Assembly (NCBI GenBank): GCA_029204225.1
Contig: CM055100.1
Location: 4,603,737 to 4,667,736 of the forward strand
DNA: 64,000 nt
Direction of reading: 5' to 3'
From: Diphasiastrum complanatum
Lineage: Eukaryota; Streptophyta; Lycopodiopsida; Lycopodiales; Lycopodiaceae
Positions 1 to 13,600 of the stretch are shown in pieces. Position 1 is the first letter of the stretch; each line of letters starts with the position of its first letter. Under the pieces are notes generated by a model. It ran no database searches, was not told the origin of the DNA, and was given only the letters and a program-made list of their open reading frames with translations. The position numbers were made by a program, and so were the translations under genes.

Positions 1-240
1 CTTTGTGAATGAAAGCTTTGGGATTTGATCTTGCAAGGTCTTATGTGCCCCATAACATGAATCTATGTTCTTCACACTCTCAATAAAGGAATCCGTCTCT
101 TTTTGCTTTTCATTTTAATATGAGCTTTGTGGCAACTTACGTTTATCTGCTATATTTGGTTCTTTTCAACATAGATGCGATGATTGCCTCTATTTCTTTG
201 CTTGCTTGGCTTTGAATAAGTGGCTTGGCATATGACATAG
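1..240. repeat. Dispersed repeat, copy 1 (inverted copy at about 19085-19325)
   Basis: The sequence runs parallel to the reverse complement of about 19085-19325, for example GTGCCCCAT(A/C)ACATGAATC, the tract around CTCTTTTTGCT, and ATATGAGCTTTGTGGCAAC. Similarity fades near 240. No coding content is recognised; it is probably non-coding parts of a retroelement. Confidence 0.6.
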
Positions 241-314
241 TGATGCTACCTAGGAGACTGCGCATGGGTTACATACACAATATCTAGACTTTGCCATCAA
301 GGGTGAGGAAAGGG

Positions 315-475
315 AAGTCACATGTACTTTAAATCCATGCACATTGTAATTGTAATAGGGGGATATAGTGTGAGCCTTGCCAGCTCCCTATCTTATTCAT
401 ATATTGCTATGGTTGGGAGGAGACTTGCAGCGGAGCTCTTATGTTTGCTTGTTGTTCTATGTATTATTCACATAT
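315..475 (+). repeat. LTR fragment, same family as the LTR at 24500-25132
   Basis: Starts with TCACATGTACTTTAAATCC, then jumps to GGGGATATAGTGTGAGCC and GGTTGGGAGGAGACTTGCAG. Both blocks occur in the reverse complement of 24500-25132, but about 0.4 kb between them is missing here. It looks like an internally deleted LTR copy. Confidence 0.6.
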
Positions 476-519
476 AACTGCATCGTTGATTGATATGCTA
501 CAAAAGAATAAATGGAAAG

Positions 520-1215
520 AATGGATAAAAGTTTGGCAGCGAAGCTTTGATCGGTCGAAACAAGTTGCAACTGATTTTGTCACATTTAATGGTTGACCAC
601 CCTCAAAATGATTTGTCCTAGAGACCAATGTGAGTGACATCATAGTTGGGGCAAATATGATGCAAGAGGGTAGGCCGGTGGCCTTCAAGAGCAAGTAGCT
701 CAACTCTGCTCAAAAAAATATCCAACTCATGAAAAGGAGTTCTATGCCATAATTTACGCTTTGAAAGCATGTAGGCATTATCTATATGGTGGGGAGTTTT
801 ATGTATATGATCATGAGACTCTAAAGTACTCCTGTAACCAACTGGAAAGAAGGTGGCTAGGTCTGCTAGGTTGATGCAGAATTCTCACATGGAAATCCTA
901 CAAGATAGGTGTCGAGAATCATGTGGTTGATGCATTATCTTGGATGTTGTATCATATTTCTTTTGTGGTCATAGAGAATGACCTAATTGTTGAGAGTAGA
1001 TAAGCTCAAAGGAGGATCCTCATTGCAAGGAAGTGGTAAGAGAGGCAAATGAGGTCCAATTAGGAATGAGTAGTACGGAGCATCGGGAGATGGATGGCCA
1101 AGCTGAGAGAGTTAACCAATCCCTAGGAGATATATGTTGAGGGCATTTATAGGCAATGAGAAATGTCAATGGGAAAGTTATTTGCCACTATTCGAGGTTG
1201 CTTACAATGATAAAT
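520..1215 (+). pseudogene. Decayed Gypsy pol fragment (RNase H joined to integrase)
   Basis: Frame-shifted translation shows Gypsy RNase H blocks: FVLETNVSDI and MQEGRPVAFKS at about 620-700, then ACRHYLYGGEFYVYDHETLK at about 770-820. About 150 bp further is an integrase piece resembling DGQAERVNQSL (about 1095-1125) and NEKCQWESYLPL (about 1155-1190). Many stops and frameshifts are present, and the region between RNase H and the integrase C-terminal part is missing. Confidence 0.75.
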
Positions 1216-1524
1216 AAGTAAGTTCAGTAAATTGCTAGAATTTCCTTGCTCCATAGTAAAATAATAATAGCCTATTCAAGAAGTAATCAATATCAATAAA
1301 TTTGTTCTTCTTTTGATTGGTCACTACATCCATAGTTTTTTCATGCAGCTTTATGATTGGTTCTATTCTATTTTAGTTCTCCCCTCTTTGCCTTCATCTC
1401 ATCTCAAATTGTGTGTTGATTTGTTTGAAGTTGTTTGGAGTTGATGATTGTGTAGGAAATCAAGGCCACAATTATCATCTTGCTCACATTATGGCTAACT
1501 TGGGAAATGCACTTTCTATATCAG

Positions 1525-1629
1525 ATTCCACACTTGGTTGAACTTGGAGTAAATGCTGTGGAGCTTCTCCCAATATTTGAATATGACGAGTTTGAGTTTC
1601 AAAGGCGACCTAATCCACGTGATCACATG
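1525..1629 (+). CDS. ISA3: ISA3 exon a (first exon in window)
   Basis: Starts after ...tatatcag and ends before gtaagt; 35 codons, phase 0 at both ends. It encodes [16 protein letters not shown] and NPRDHM, the conserved stretch entering the GH13 barrel. I find no isoamylase sequence between 1 and 1524, so the preceding exon lies to the left of the window. Confidence 0.92.
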
Positions 1630-4600
1630 GTAAGTATTTTTCGCACAAAAATAAAGTTCTAATAACCAAATATTCATGATGTGGCCAGTTAGATGTTTCG
1701 AGGTTGATTCTAATGTACAAGAGTATTTTGTCAAACTGGTGACCATCCTTGAGGTGATTCTAGTTGAATAAAATAACCCAGTTAGTTGTAATTACTGCTA
1801 TATGATTTGAGTCAACAATCATGTGATGTTTGTGGAATGTCACAATAGGAGGTAACGTTTGGGGTCGTTTGTCATCTAGAGTTGCACCAAATTGTGAAGC
1901 ATTTTCTATATTTGCAATTACATATAGAATAGTGGATAACATTGTAAAGCACAAAAGCATTTATATTTTTTTGCCTAGTTTTTTTAATAAAACAATATTA
2001 CAACTTAACTCCTTAAGAACCTCACTGATGTGCAGGATGTTGCCAGAAGAAAAGGCTTACCTAAAGTAGTATAATCTTGCTCTAAGATTGAGAGCTTTGA
2101 CTTATTTAATTATTTTGTTGTGGGATATATCAAGCGAACCATTGATTCTTATCCCTGGGTGCTCATGTTGTGTCTTGAGGGAGGGAGGAGCAATGAATCT
2201 ATGGAGCCAGGGGTTTAGCACAAACGCTTCGAGATTATTTATTATCTCATCTTTCAATGTAATGTTGCAGCTTAACACCTGGGGTTATTCAACTCTCAAC
2301 TTTTTTTCTCCTATGAGTCGGTATGCAAGCAATGGAGAAGGTCCTACTGTTGCTTCAATTGAGTTCAAGCAGATGGTTAAAGCTCTTCATAAGGCGGGGA
2401 TTGAGGTATGCTGATTTTTGCTTTGTTTATATTGTGAGAGTGGATAGGCTACAAGTCCAAAGTTTAGCCTCTTGTAATCTTGTAACTCCACAATTTGATA
2501 GAAGAATATCAGTTGACACATGGTAAATTAGAAAAATATATTGCTTATTGTTGATGATTCAGTGTAGAACATGCAGTCAACAAGTTTTCTATAATATGCC
2601 CCAACATTTTTCCTTGTGGATCTTGCGACTGGGCCATTAGTATACTGCATCAAGCCACAATAGTTATAAGCTATCATGATCTGAACGAATATTGAACTTT
2701 TGTCGTTAGAGAATAATATAATACAAAATCCATTGTGACAGGTTATTCTGGATGTTGTATACAATCATACGAATGAAAATGATGATGAACATCCTTACAC
2801 AACTTCGTTTCGAGGAATCGACAATCTGGTAACCTCAAGAAATGTATTTTGGATGAAGCTTCTATACATACCATCTTTTCTAAATTAGTAGTGTACTTTA
2901 CTCCTAACTTGGTTCCTTCTTTTTAACTGCTATGCATACAAGGGTACATCTTACATATACATTTCTTGGATGCATGTTCATATATGTATTGACTACATTT
3001 ATATCTTTTGAGTGTCACAAGACTCTACATGCGCATGTTTGTGTGTGCGCATGTGCTATTATACATGAGCCTATAATTTATTAAAAGATATGCATAAGCT
3101 TGTATTTGTACCTATATGTGTTTGTGCATAACCTTTATATGCGCTTTTTCAATCATGTATGTATGCATCTATATGCAATTAATGCATATTCACTAGTCAT
3201 ACTAAAATTTACATCTGTAATTGGTAAGATACTTATATGATCTATTACATAGACACAAATAGTAGTACATGTCAATGATCGCACGCGTGCATGCACACAC
3301 ACACACACACACACCCACCACACACACCCACACACACCCACATGAAATATGCCATGCACCCATTGATTGTAAAAACATCCGACTCCTGAAACCCCATAAC
3401 CATGTGTACACATTTAATGATTTCATGTTGATCGTTTTTCCTACATGTATGTTAGGATAAAAAATCAAGGTGTAAACGTCACACCTTTGTAGGATTTTAA
3501 CAATGTTAGCCTTTTTTGAGGAATGTGCTTATTACCTTAATGCTTTGACTCCATTCTAATGGTGATTTGGTGGCAAAACCACTACAAATCGTTGAAGTCT
3601 GTCAAATTACATGTGAATTTGTCTCTATGAAGATACTTCAACTATTCAAGGATCCATTCAATTGTCAACCCTTGGTCTAGATGGCAAAAATAGAATAAGC
3701 TTGTGCGATTTAGAAGCAGAGTACAATGTTGCTATGGATGCAATGTGCACTAAAATTTCGAAGGGTGAAAAGTAGTTGGTGGCTACAAATCAAGGACAGC
3801 ATCACATCAATGGGCATGCCCTTAATTAGGTCTTGGGCCATGAGCCTAGATAGAGATGGACAATAGTAGTTGTAATTGGGTAGCTTCCTTGAAGGTTTTA
3901 TTACAATTCTCCAAAATGGTGTAAGCATTGGTCACACTTGACCACATAAGATTCTACAAAGGGTTTAAGTTCTGGCCAATAAAAAACCCTTCGAAAGTAC
4001 AATGTATGCCTGGATGCCCTGTAGAATGTCATGACATTCATAAAGTATTTTCTTTTTTGTAGCATCCACATCGGGCATGCATATCTAAAAAGTCCATTAC
4101 GGATAGAGAAGTCATCAACACTCTTTTTATCCTTTCTCCTAGGCTGATCACCATGTAAAATAGTCTCGCTTGATGATACTGCTAGAACCCTCTTCCGGAT
4201 TGGTCCAAAAACTGAATGAGTAAATAATCATTGCGAACCAACCAAAAATTACTAAGGAGCCTATATAGTTCTTGTTACGAGCTTGTAACCAGTGCCGAAC
4301 CCTAGGGAACTCAGGGGGTCAGATACCATAGTTAGGAGCGTGTCCAGCGTACACGTCCAACAAGGCAAGACAGTGTGAGTAGTGTGCCCCGGCGCGGTCC
4401 ATAGCCATGGCGGGCCTAACACAGCATAGGGACCCTGTCAGCAGGATAGGGCCCCACGTTGGGTCTTGACGTGTAGTCGGCCACGTCAGTGCCATGTGGC
4501 TGACACTTGGCAGTATGCATGCATGCTACCAATCCTCACACTGGGTTACGAGGGGCTTACTCCATATCAGGGAGTAGGCAAGGTTGGGTGGATCAGTTAG

Positions 4601-7600
4601 TGTTTGCCCTACGGTGGTGTTGAGACCTCTAACACTGGTATCAGAGTCGGGAGTTTAGTTTCAGCAAGGGAGAAAGCAGTAGAATATACAGAACATCTTC
4701 TAATTTTCAGAAATTAGAGGGACAGATCCAGTGCTGTAGAGACAGCTTTCTACTGTGAAAATCTGCGTAGAATTACTTGCTTTTTGGATAGAATCTGAGT
4801 CAGATTCCTAGTGCAGGTCAGTCGCTGCAGAATCAGCTATCCATCCCTGATTTTTGAGTGCAGAATTTGGAAATCAGAGTGGAATTCAGAAAGGATTTGA
4901 AGTGCAGGTCTAGCGCTGATGGAACCTCCTGAAATCCTGAAATTCAGAACCTTTTTTGGCCTCAAATCAGAAGTTTTCTGAGCAGCCAGACCGCGAGGGC
5001 AGTTAGCCATCTAAATCAGATTTGCAGAATGTTTTTTAGGCTTTAAATTTGGATTAGTAGGCCCATTGAACTGTTTGCCAGCCAGCGAGGGTCTTCAACA
5101 AGTTAAATCGGATTTTTGCCTATAGATTCGAGCTTGGAATCTGATTTCTCAGAGCAGCCAGTTGAGCGAGCAGGGGCCTTCTCCAATTCTCGGGTTTTTC
5201 AGATCTGTTTTGGTAAAAAAAATACCTGCAAACTTCCTCTTATCACACTTATGCCCAAGTTTCCATTTTTGATTGCAAATGAAACATATGCCCAATTGTT
5301 GAAGATGATCAATCTCAGAGTTAGATCTAATGAACTTAAGTTCAGGCTTTGCCTCCATCGAAACAACCTACTTTGTATTGGAATTCTCCTGTCGGGTTCT
5401 CTTATTGTATGGTATCGAACATATTTGTTTTTATCTTTATCATCTTTGTATATAGACTTAGCATTATTACTTCTGTTAGATGTGTGCCTTGTAGTCTCAT
5501 ACTTAGCTAAGTTTCTTTTCCCTCCTTTGTATAGTTCTAATTAGTCTTTTCGACTTTTTTTAAGAAGGAACATCAGACACTCTTCTTCTACTTCGGAAAA
5601 TGACCACTTCTCAGGGACCTGATCAATCCCCGACAAGAGGCATCGATGAATTAGAAACGGAATCTCTGAGGTTCAGTAAAGGGAAAGAACCCATGGAGGT
5701 GGAGGAACAAGAACAATTCGCCGAAGAACTCTACGATTTAGCTACCAAGGAGCAGTATCTCCACTTGGTAACAAAGGTGGATGAATTGAAACTGGTTCTT
5801 GCCAATTTCAAATCCAGTGCGGACGACTCGTTCGACGAACTCAAAGGTCTAATTCTGAGCTCTGCGAAAGGAAGCCTTCCTTCCACTTCTCAGTTATCCT
5901 CTTCTCCAATTCCATTAGTTTCAGGTGAGCCTATTTGGTCTCACCCTAGTGTCTTTAAAGACTTAAAGCCTCCTACTTCTATTGGGGAAGAGAAGGATAG
6001 AAACGCAGACATTCTACATACGTTCCTCAACAAATGGAAGAACATTCATGCTCTTAAACAGACCCCTGACCATTTGCAAGCTATTGAGGCCAGTCTTTCC
6101 CTAGGGCCCATGGCCTATAAGTGGTGGTTAAACCTCCAGGAGACTGAGTAGACTCCCCGGTCATGGAAGGCTTTTGAAGAAGCGTTCCTAAGAGAGTTTC
6201 TACTAGAAAATGAACTTGATAGAGCCTGGAAAGCCTGGGAGAAAACAGTAATGGACAAATCCTTAATCCATTATATCTCGCAGTATCGAGAAACAATTTT
6301 AAAGATAAAAAAATATGGATGACTATCAGAAAGTTAGAGGATTTGTCCATGGCCTTAAAGATGAATATAAAGTAGAGGTCTAGAGAAACTCGCCTACTAC
6401 CCTAGAGCAAGCTCTTACATATGCTCAAATTTATGATGATTCAGTGGGTAGAAAGAAGGCGAGACAGCAGCCTCTTTCTGAGCAGCCTCCTCAGAAAGAC
6501 TTTCAATTTAAAAAGAAATTTTTAAAAAGAAAGAAAGAAGATAAAGTTAAGAGTGAAGCTCCTCAGAAACGCCCATCGCTCATACAGCCCTTAAAACTAG
6601 AAGATTTTGAGAAAGCCAAACAGGAACGTTTGTGCTTTGTGTGCATGGGCAAGGGACACACAGTCGGACGGTGTCCTAAGGGGCCATTCACTAAAAAAGA
6701 AAAGAAAGATAAAAAACAAGTTCATCTTGTTCAGACAGTAAGTTTCCCAAGTGACTCGGCAACATCTGAGATAAAAGTGTTTAATGAAGATCATGAACAT
6801 TGTTGCCAACTAACTTCTGCAATGCTAACGAGACCCTTAAGCTTTGGGCCGTATGACCTGGTACGTATGCATGGGAAAGTTGGCAACCAGTCAGTCAGAG
6901 TCATGGTTGATGATGGGGTGACCCATAATTTCATCAACTACACCCTAGTTAAAAAACTCAGACTTCTAGAAGTACCTAGTCAGCATAGGTACATAGTTTC
7001 TTTAGCTAAGGGTGAGGACAAGAAAATTTGGGAAACTATGGTAAGCAATTTAAATCTTGGTATTCAGGGGTATCAAGATGAAATAAACTTTCAGATAATG
7101 CACCTAGATCGTACAAACATTGTTCTCGGGAGAGATTGGCTCTACAGCTTAGGACCTTCCCTCCACAGAAATTATCAGGAGAACACCCTCAGCTTTCAAC
7201 ATAAAGGCCGAGAAATCCAGTTGCATGGGGAGCATGATGTCCCCAACAGCCCTATGGTCTGTAGTTTAGAGCTCTGTCAGTTAATCGGAGACAACGACCA
7301 TCAGGTATTCTTATGTGACTTTCAATTTATTCCAAAAGTTTCTATTTCTAGTTTTTACAGCAGAAGTAAGCAAATTAGAAACTTTATTGTCTAAATTTAA
7401 AGATGTGTTTCCTGAAGATTTACCGCATGGTTTACCACCTAGCAGAGATGTAGATCATGTAATAAACCTAGTGCTAGGTACAACACCTATTTCTAAACCT
7501 CCGTATCGAGTCATCCGAACAGAGGATGAAGAAATAACTAGGCAGTTAACAGATTATCTTGGGAAAGGCCAAATTCAGACCAATGGTTCACCATGGGCCT

Positions 7601-10600
7601 CACCAGTCCTACTGGTGAAAAAGGAGGGGTCTATGCGTCCTTGCGTGGATTACAGAGCCCTCAATAAAGTCACAATTAAGAATAAGTACCCAATGCCTCG
7701 GGCAGACGAGTTGTTTGATCAACTCGACGGGGCTAAGTTTTTCAGTAAAATTGACCTTAGATCAGGATATCATCAAGTCCATATAAAGTCGGAAGCTGTC
7801 CCGAAAACAGCTTTTAGGAATCGTCATGGTCATTATGAGTTTAAGGTGATGCCATTTGGGCTCACAAATGCTCCAGCTACTTTTATGACCTTGATGAACA
7901 ATGTCCTCAGACCATACTTGGGTAAGTTTGTAGTCGTATTTTTAGATGACATCCTCGTCTACAGTAAAACGAGGAAGGAGCATCTTAAACACCTCAAAAA
8001 GGTGTTTCGGCTACTTAGAAAGCATAAGCTTTATGCTAAAAAATCTTCGTTGAAGAAGTAGCTTATTTGGGCCACATTATCTCGGCAGATGGGATGGACT
8101 CCAGTAAGGTCAATGCCATACTCAGTTGGCTGAGACCTCAGAATATTTTAAAGCTTCAGATCTTTCTCGGTTTGGCGGGATATTACAGACGATTTGTCAA
8201 GGAATATGCTCAGATAGCAGTTCCCATGACAAATCTTCTTAAGGGGAAGGGAAAGGAGTTCATTTGGGAGTCCGCACAGCAGGAGAGCTTTGATCCTCTC
8301 AAAACAGCCTTACAGTTGCGTTCGAGAGTAAAAAACTCGAGCCAGCACAAACTAGGTACAACGCCTAATATGAGTGCCACCGACCATCCACAGACGGACG
8401 TCAAACAGAAAGAGTCAATCAGGTGCTGGAGGATATGCTTCGCACATGCGTCAGCAAAAAGCAGACTAATTGGGAGGAGTATCTCTCGATACTAGAGTTT
8501 GCTTATAACAGTAGCAAACATTCAGCTATAGGGTACAACATGTATGGTTTTCAGCCACGCTCACCCACAACTGTAGGGTTTAAACAAGAAAAATTTAAAG
8601 CAGCCATAAACTTTTTAGAAGACCTAAACCAGATGATAGAACATGCTAAGCGTAGCATTAGGCAATTCCAGGATTGAGCCACGCATTATGCAGATCCACA
8701 CAGGCGAGATGTGCTGTTCTTCGTTGGCGACAATGTTTTCTATGAGTCCCAGTTGACTCTAAAGCCCTCAAATCAGGAGTGTGTGCTAAGTTGTCTCCTA
8801 GGTATTGTGGTCCTTTTACCATTAGTAGGAGACTAGGCGAGGTCACCTATGAACTAGAACTCCCACACAACAGTAAGGTTTTTCCAGTCTTTAATGTAAG
8901 CCAGTTACGAAAAGCCTTAACCAGATCTGAAAATCTGTTAGGGGATAGTGTTCTAGTTCTCCCATTGGATTCTCAGCAACCTCCACATGAACCAGAGGAG
9001 ATCCTTGGTAGTAGAGAGACGCAGACTCGTCATACACTATATCAAGAATATCTAATCAAGTGGAACGATCAGCCTGTTGAGAATGCCACTTGGGAAAAAG
9101 GCATCGTCCTTCGCAAGATATTTCCAGACTTTGTCTTAGAGGACCAAGACGGTTCTCAAGGGGGAGGGAGTGTTACGAGCCTGTAACTAGTGCCGAAACC
9201 TAGGGAACTCAGGGGGTCAGATACCATAGTTACCCGCGTCCATTTACATTTACTTTACTTTATGCATAAGCAGGCCTTGGGCCCTTTTTATTCAATAGTG
9301 ACACTTAGACTATATGGTTGGCCTTTGGCCTTATTATTCATTATTAGGCCATTTGGGCATATGACTGGAGAGTGGGGGTCTTCTTGGAGGGCGCACTATT
9401 ATCCCTCACAGTTGGGCCCTAGCCACCGGAAGCTTCCTTTTAGGGCTTCCTCTTGGCTATAAGTTGGGAAACTGTGTCATTTGTTATTCAGCTGATGATA
9501 TTGATCTCTCTCTTTAGTCTCCTTAATCTCTCTCTTTCCTGCTTTCTAGGGCTAAGTCTTGCTTATGTGTTGCTTTCATAGCTTAAGTCTTACTTATGTG
9601 ATGCTTTCATAGCTTAGCTCTAGATCAGCTGTGGCTCCATTTGTAACTTGGTATCAGAGCACTTTCCTGTGCACTACTTTTTCATATTTAGTAGAGGCTG
9701 TCCAGCGCCCTACTAACCCATCACTTTTAACGATTTTTTCATTAGATTTCCATCGTTTTTTTAGATTTAGTAGAGGCTGTGCAGCGCCCTACTAACCCAT
9801 CACTTTCGTCGATTTTTTCATCAGATTTCCATCGTTTTTCTAGATTTGGTAGAGGCTGGCCAGCGCCCTACTACCTTGTACTTTCGTCGATTTTCTCCAC
9901 CGATTTGCTGCCCATTTCGTGGCTTGATTGGAGGCTGTCTAGCGCCCTACTTCATCACCATTTTCAGCGGTTTTCTCCATTTTTTTCCAGGTTATATGCG
10001 GATTCTGGTAGCTACTGCCCAACACCCTACTACCTTGCCATCTTCGACGGATTTCTCCACCGATTTGCTATCCATTTTGCTGATTGTTTGGAGGCTGTTC
10101 AGCGCCCTAGTTCATCACCATTTTCAGCGGTTTTTCCATCATGTTGCAGGACATTTGTGTATCTTACTAGCTGCTGCCCAGCACCCATTTTCAGCTTGGA
10201 TCTTCAGCTCTCTCTCTCTCTCTCTTTAGCCTCTTATCCAAAAATCACCCAATTCCGTAATCGTTTGCTATTCCAAATTGCCAAAATCCTGCAGCCTGTT
10301 CATCGCTGCCCTAGCCCTTCCGACTTGTCACTTTCGCCTATTATTTTATCCGTTTCCAGCCATCTTTCACAGTTTATCAAAAGGCTCTCCAGCGCTCATC
10401 CTCACCCACATTTCACGGAATTCTGACTCCGTTTGATATTCCAATTTGACATTTCCCTCCTGGCTGTTCAGCGCATTTTTACAGCCTTCATTTTCACTTT
10501 TTCCATTTGTTGATTGTTGCCCTTTCTTAGTTGTGATAATATTGGTTTTAATAGACTATTTTGGTGTGACGATAAGAGTCCGCTCCCTCAAGTTTTCGTC

Positions 10601-13600
10601 TATTCCTTCCACTATCATTATGGCACATTCACCTACCCCGAGTGAAACTGTTCAGGAAAACTTATCCGATCAGTTTCGGCGCATGGATGATACCCTTTCT
10701 GGCCTCATTCTTCGCATCGATATAGTTATGACCGGCGTTGCTACTATGCAGTCACATATTGATTCTTTACAGCCGCATTGTCTTGGAAAAGCTCCTGTCT
10801 TTCCTTCATTTGGGACTCCCCCTCTATTTGGATTTCCATCTTCTTTTGTTAGTCAGCTTGGTGGTGGACCGTTCATTCCACCTAACCCACCTCCTGGTTT
10901 CTTTCCACGTCCCCCAGTTCTTGAGCCACACTTTGCTCGAGACTTTCGTGATAGGGTACAGCTTGCTACCTATTCCGGTTTCTTTGATGGGAACTTAGTA
11001 GAGAATCGGTTTGCTAAGCTTGACACATATTTTCAGATCTACCCTAAGACTGATCCTCAGAAGATCTAGTTGGCTACTTTACACTTAGATGGATGCGCCG
11101 CCACGTGGTGGCGAGTTTATCGAGCTGATCCTGATCGGGAAGGGCTCCATATATGGCATACCTTTCGCCGTGACCTCCGTCATGCTATGATTGATCCTCA
11201 GTGGCTGGACCGCCAATGTGATACATTCCGTAGTCTCACTCAGTCCAGTGACCTTGCTTTTTATACAGATCAGTTTATGGAGCTTTCTTATTTTTTCACA
11301 GATCTACCGGCCACTGAGCTTATTTCTCGTTATATTGCTAGGCTTCGTGGTGCCTTACGTTACGATGTTTCTTCCTTCCGTCCTCCCACACTTGTTGAGG
11401 CGATGTCTTTTGCTAGTACTTTACAGCACAAGTACTCTAACACCCTTCCTTCCCGTTTCTCCCGACCCCGTCCTTCTGCTTCATCTTTTCCCACTATGTC
11501 CACCCCTACACCTGCCCCTTCAGTTCCAGCTCCTTGCATTGTCCCTTCGTCTCTTCGTCCTCCGACCCCTCGACCTGCTTTTGTCCGACGTTACACGTCT
11601 GTAGAATTCGCTGACCTTCTAGATCCTATATCACACAGTTTGAGCGAGTTGCCTGATCTACTTGAGATAGTTATTGATCTACCTAAGCTCGTCATTGTAT
11701 ATCCCATAATGAGTCAGAGTCACATATACAGGTTCCTACTGATGCTGATTCACATATACAGGTTGCGACTGATATGGTCCTTGATACTGATATAGCATGC
11801 TGTGATACTATTGATGATGTTGTTCCATGCTTTGATATTGTTGTTGAGTACTTTGATGCTACTCGTGTTCTTGAGCGCCATGCTATAGATGTTGTCGCCC
11901 ATGCTCCTTATTTCGATATTATTCATGGGTCTACGGTTTCAGATGCTTTGGCTACTCCAGTAGATCTGCATATGGCATACGATTGGTTCTCTTCACTTGG
12001 TATAGTTGCTGTGGATCTCTCTCAGCAGACACTTTCCTTTACTTATGCTGATCAGCATCATTCACTTGTTGGTATTGATTCCCAGGGTGACTATTAGTTG
12101 GTTACTGGGAAGCAGTTTATGCGTAGCCTGCCAAAGGCTCAGGATGCAGCTCTTCTTTCCATTCAGAGTACATCAGTTGCTGCTTCACTTTCACCATCTG
12201 TGGGTCCTCTTCCTCAGGTTGATGCTGCTCCGGATTTACAGGTTGTTGCTGTGTGCCTTGTGCCTATATGCCTTGACTCACAGATATTGTATTCAGTGGT
12301 CATTCCTGGTTTCATTGATATTCTGGCCGTATACCTTGGTGGTATTTCTACTATTGCTTTTGCGCATACCTCAGATAGCCCTCCTGGTTCGGTGGTTGGT
12401 GCAGTATCTTCTCCATTGGTCTCTATATCTTCATCTCTTGAGTCCGTTATGGCCGATGTTCCTGCTGATGTCTATGGGGTTCTTCACGGGTCCATGTTTG
12501 ATGGTTCCCTCGCTATTGGAGATCAGGTTGTATCTTCTTTCGCTTTACTCCATGGATCTCTGCTTGAGGTTTGTGAACCGCCTCATGATATTTCTACGGT
12601 TCCTTACATGATTCATGCGCCTTTGGCCCTTACCGTTACACATTTTCCGTCTGAGGATATTTGCCAGATGGTCACTATTACTTATCTAGGGTATTTATAT
12701 GCTGAGATCTTTCTAGATGAGTATACGGGCATCCTTCAGTCTCCTTGTGTTTCTACATATAGGTTTGTTGCAGTCCATGCCGATGCTATGGATATATGGC
12801 ATTCCTGGTTATTACGTATAGCTTGGTTTCCATTTGGACTTGTTGATTGGTGCTGGTTTTTCCATATTACTGATCGCCTATGGTGCGGATATCTCTATGA
12901 TTATGCATGTGGCTCTCTATCTGTTCCTTGGATTGTTGCTCATTGTCAGGCTTGGCATATCTTGATGGCTTGGGTTATTGCCTCCTTTCCAGCCATTGTT
13001 TGTCCAGGTGATCTTCAGATTCCCCGTCATTGCAGGTTGCTCCATATCGCTTGGTCTCCGATGCTGAGTTGCCACTTTGTTCTGGTTTTCCGAGACCATC
13101 AGAGTACCTTGAGAGAGTTCCTTCTCCTCTCTTGGATAGTTTTTGGGGATGTTGTTGCCATATACTTCAGTATTGCTCATATGTGCTTTGATACTCATCC
13201 CCAGCTACACGTGGATATTGATCTGATACTTGCTACTGATGTTGGGGATCCTGTTCCTCGTTTCAGTGCATTTCTTCTATTCCTCACTTGTGCGCCTGGT
13301 GTGTACTTTGGGATTACACTTGCGGCCAGTTCCGATGGGTCATCCGATTCTCCATGCGTTTTTGGTATATCCTATGATGGATTGGTATGTCCATATGAGG
13401 TCTTTCTTGATGAGTTTTTCGGCTACAGTTTTTCAGTTGAGGCCTCTACTATTTCTAGATTTGTTGCTATTGTTTTTATGCATCATGTTTTTTAGATGAT
13501 GCATTGATTTCTTGGACCTTCTGGAGCTTTTGGCATGCTGCTCTTCTCGTGATAGGGGCCTTGAAGGTACCGTGTGCCATTGCTACTTCTCATTCATGGG

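Noticed and set aside
1480-1662. Using the open frame from 1480 as the ISA3 start
   Set aside because: The 45 bases before 1525 do not resemble isoamylase and end in a normal acceptor (TATATCAG); the match begins exactly at 1525.
3153-3468. Cys/Val-rich frames near the CA repeat
   Set aside because: They are translations of the CA microsatellite and its flanks.
12098-13495. 465-codon open frame as a host gene
   Set aside because: It lies inside LTR element B, follows its protease remnant in the same frame, has a diverged copy at 51 kb and contains internal DNA repeats. No known domain is present.
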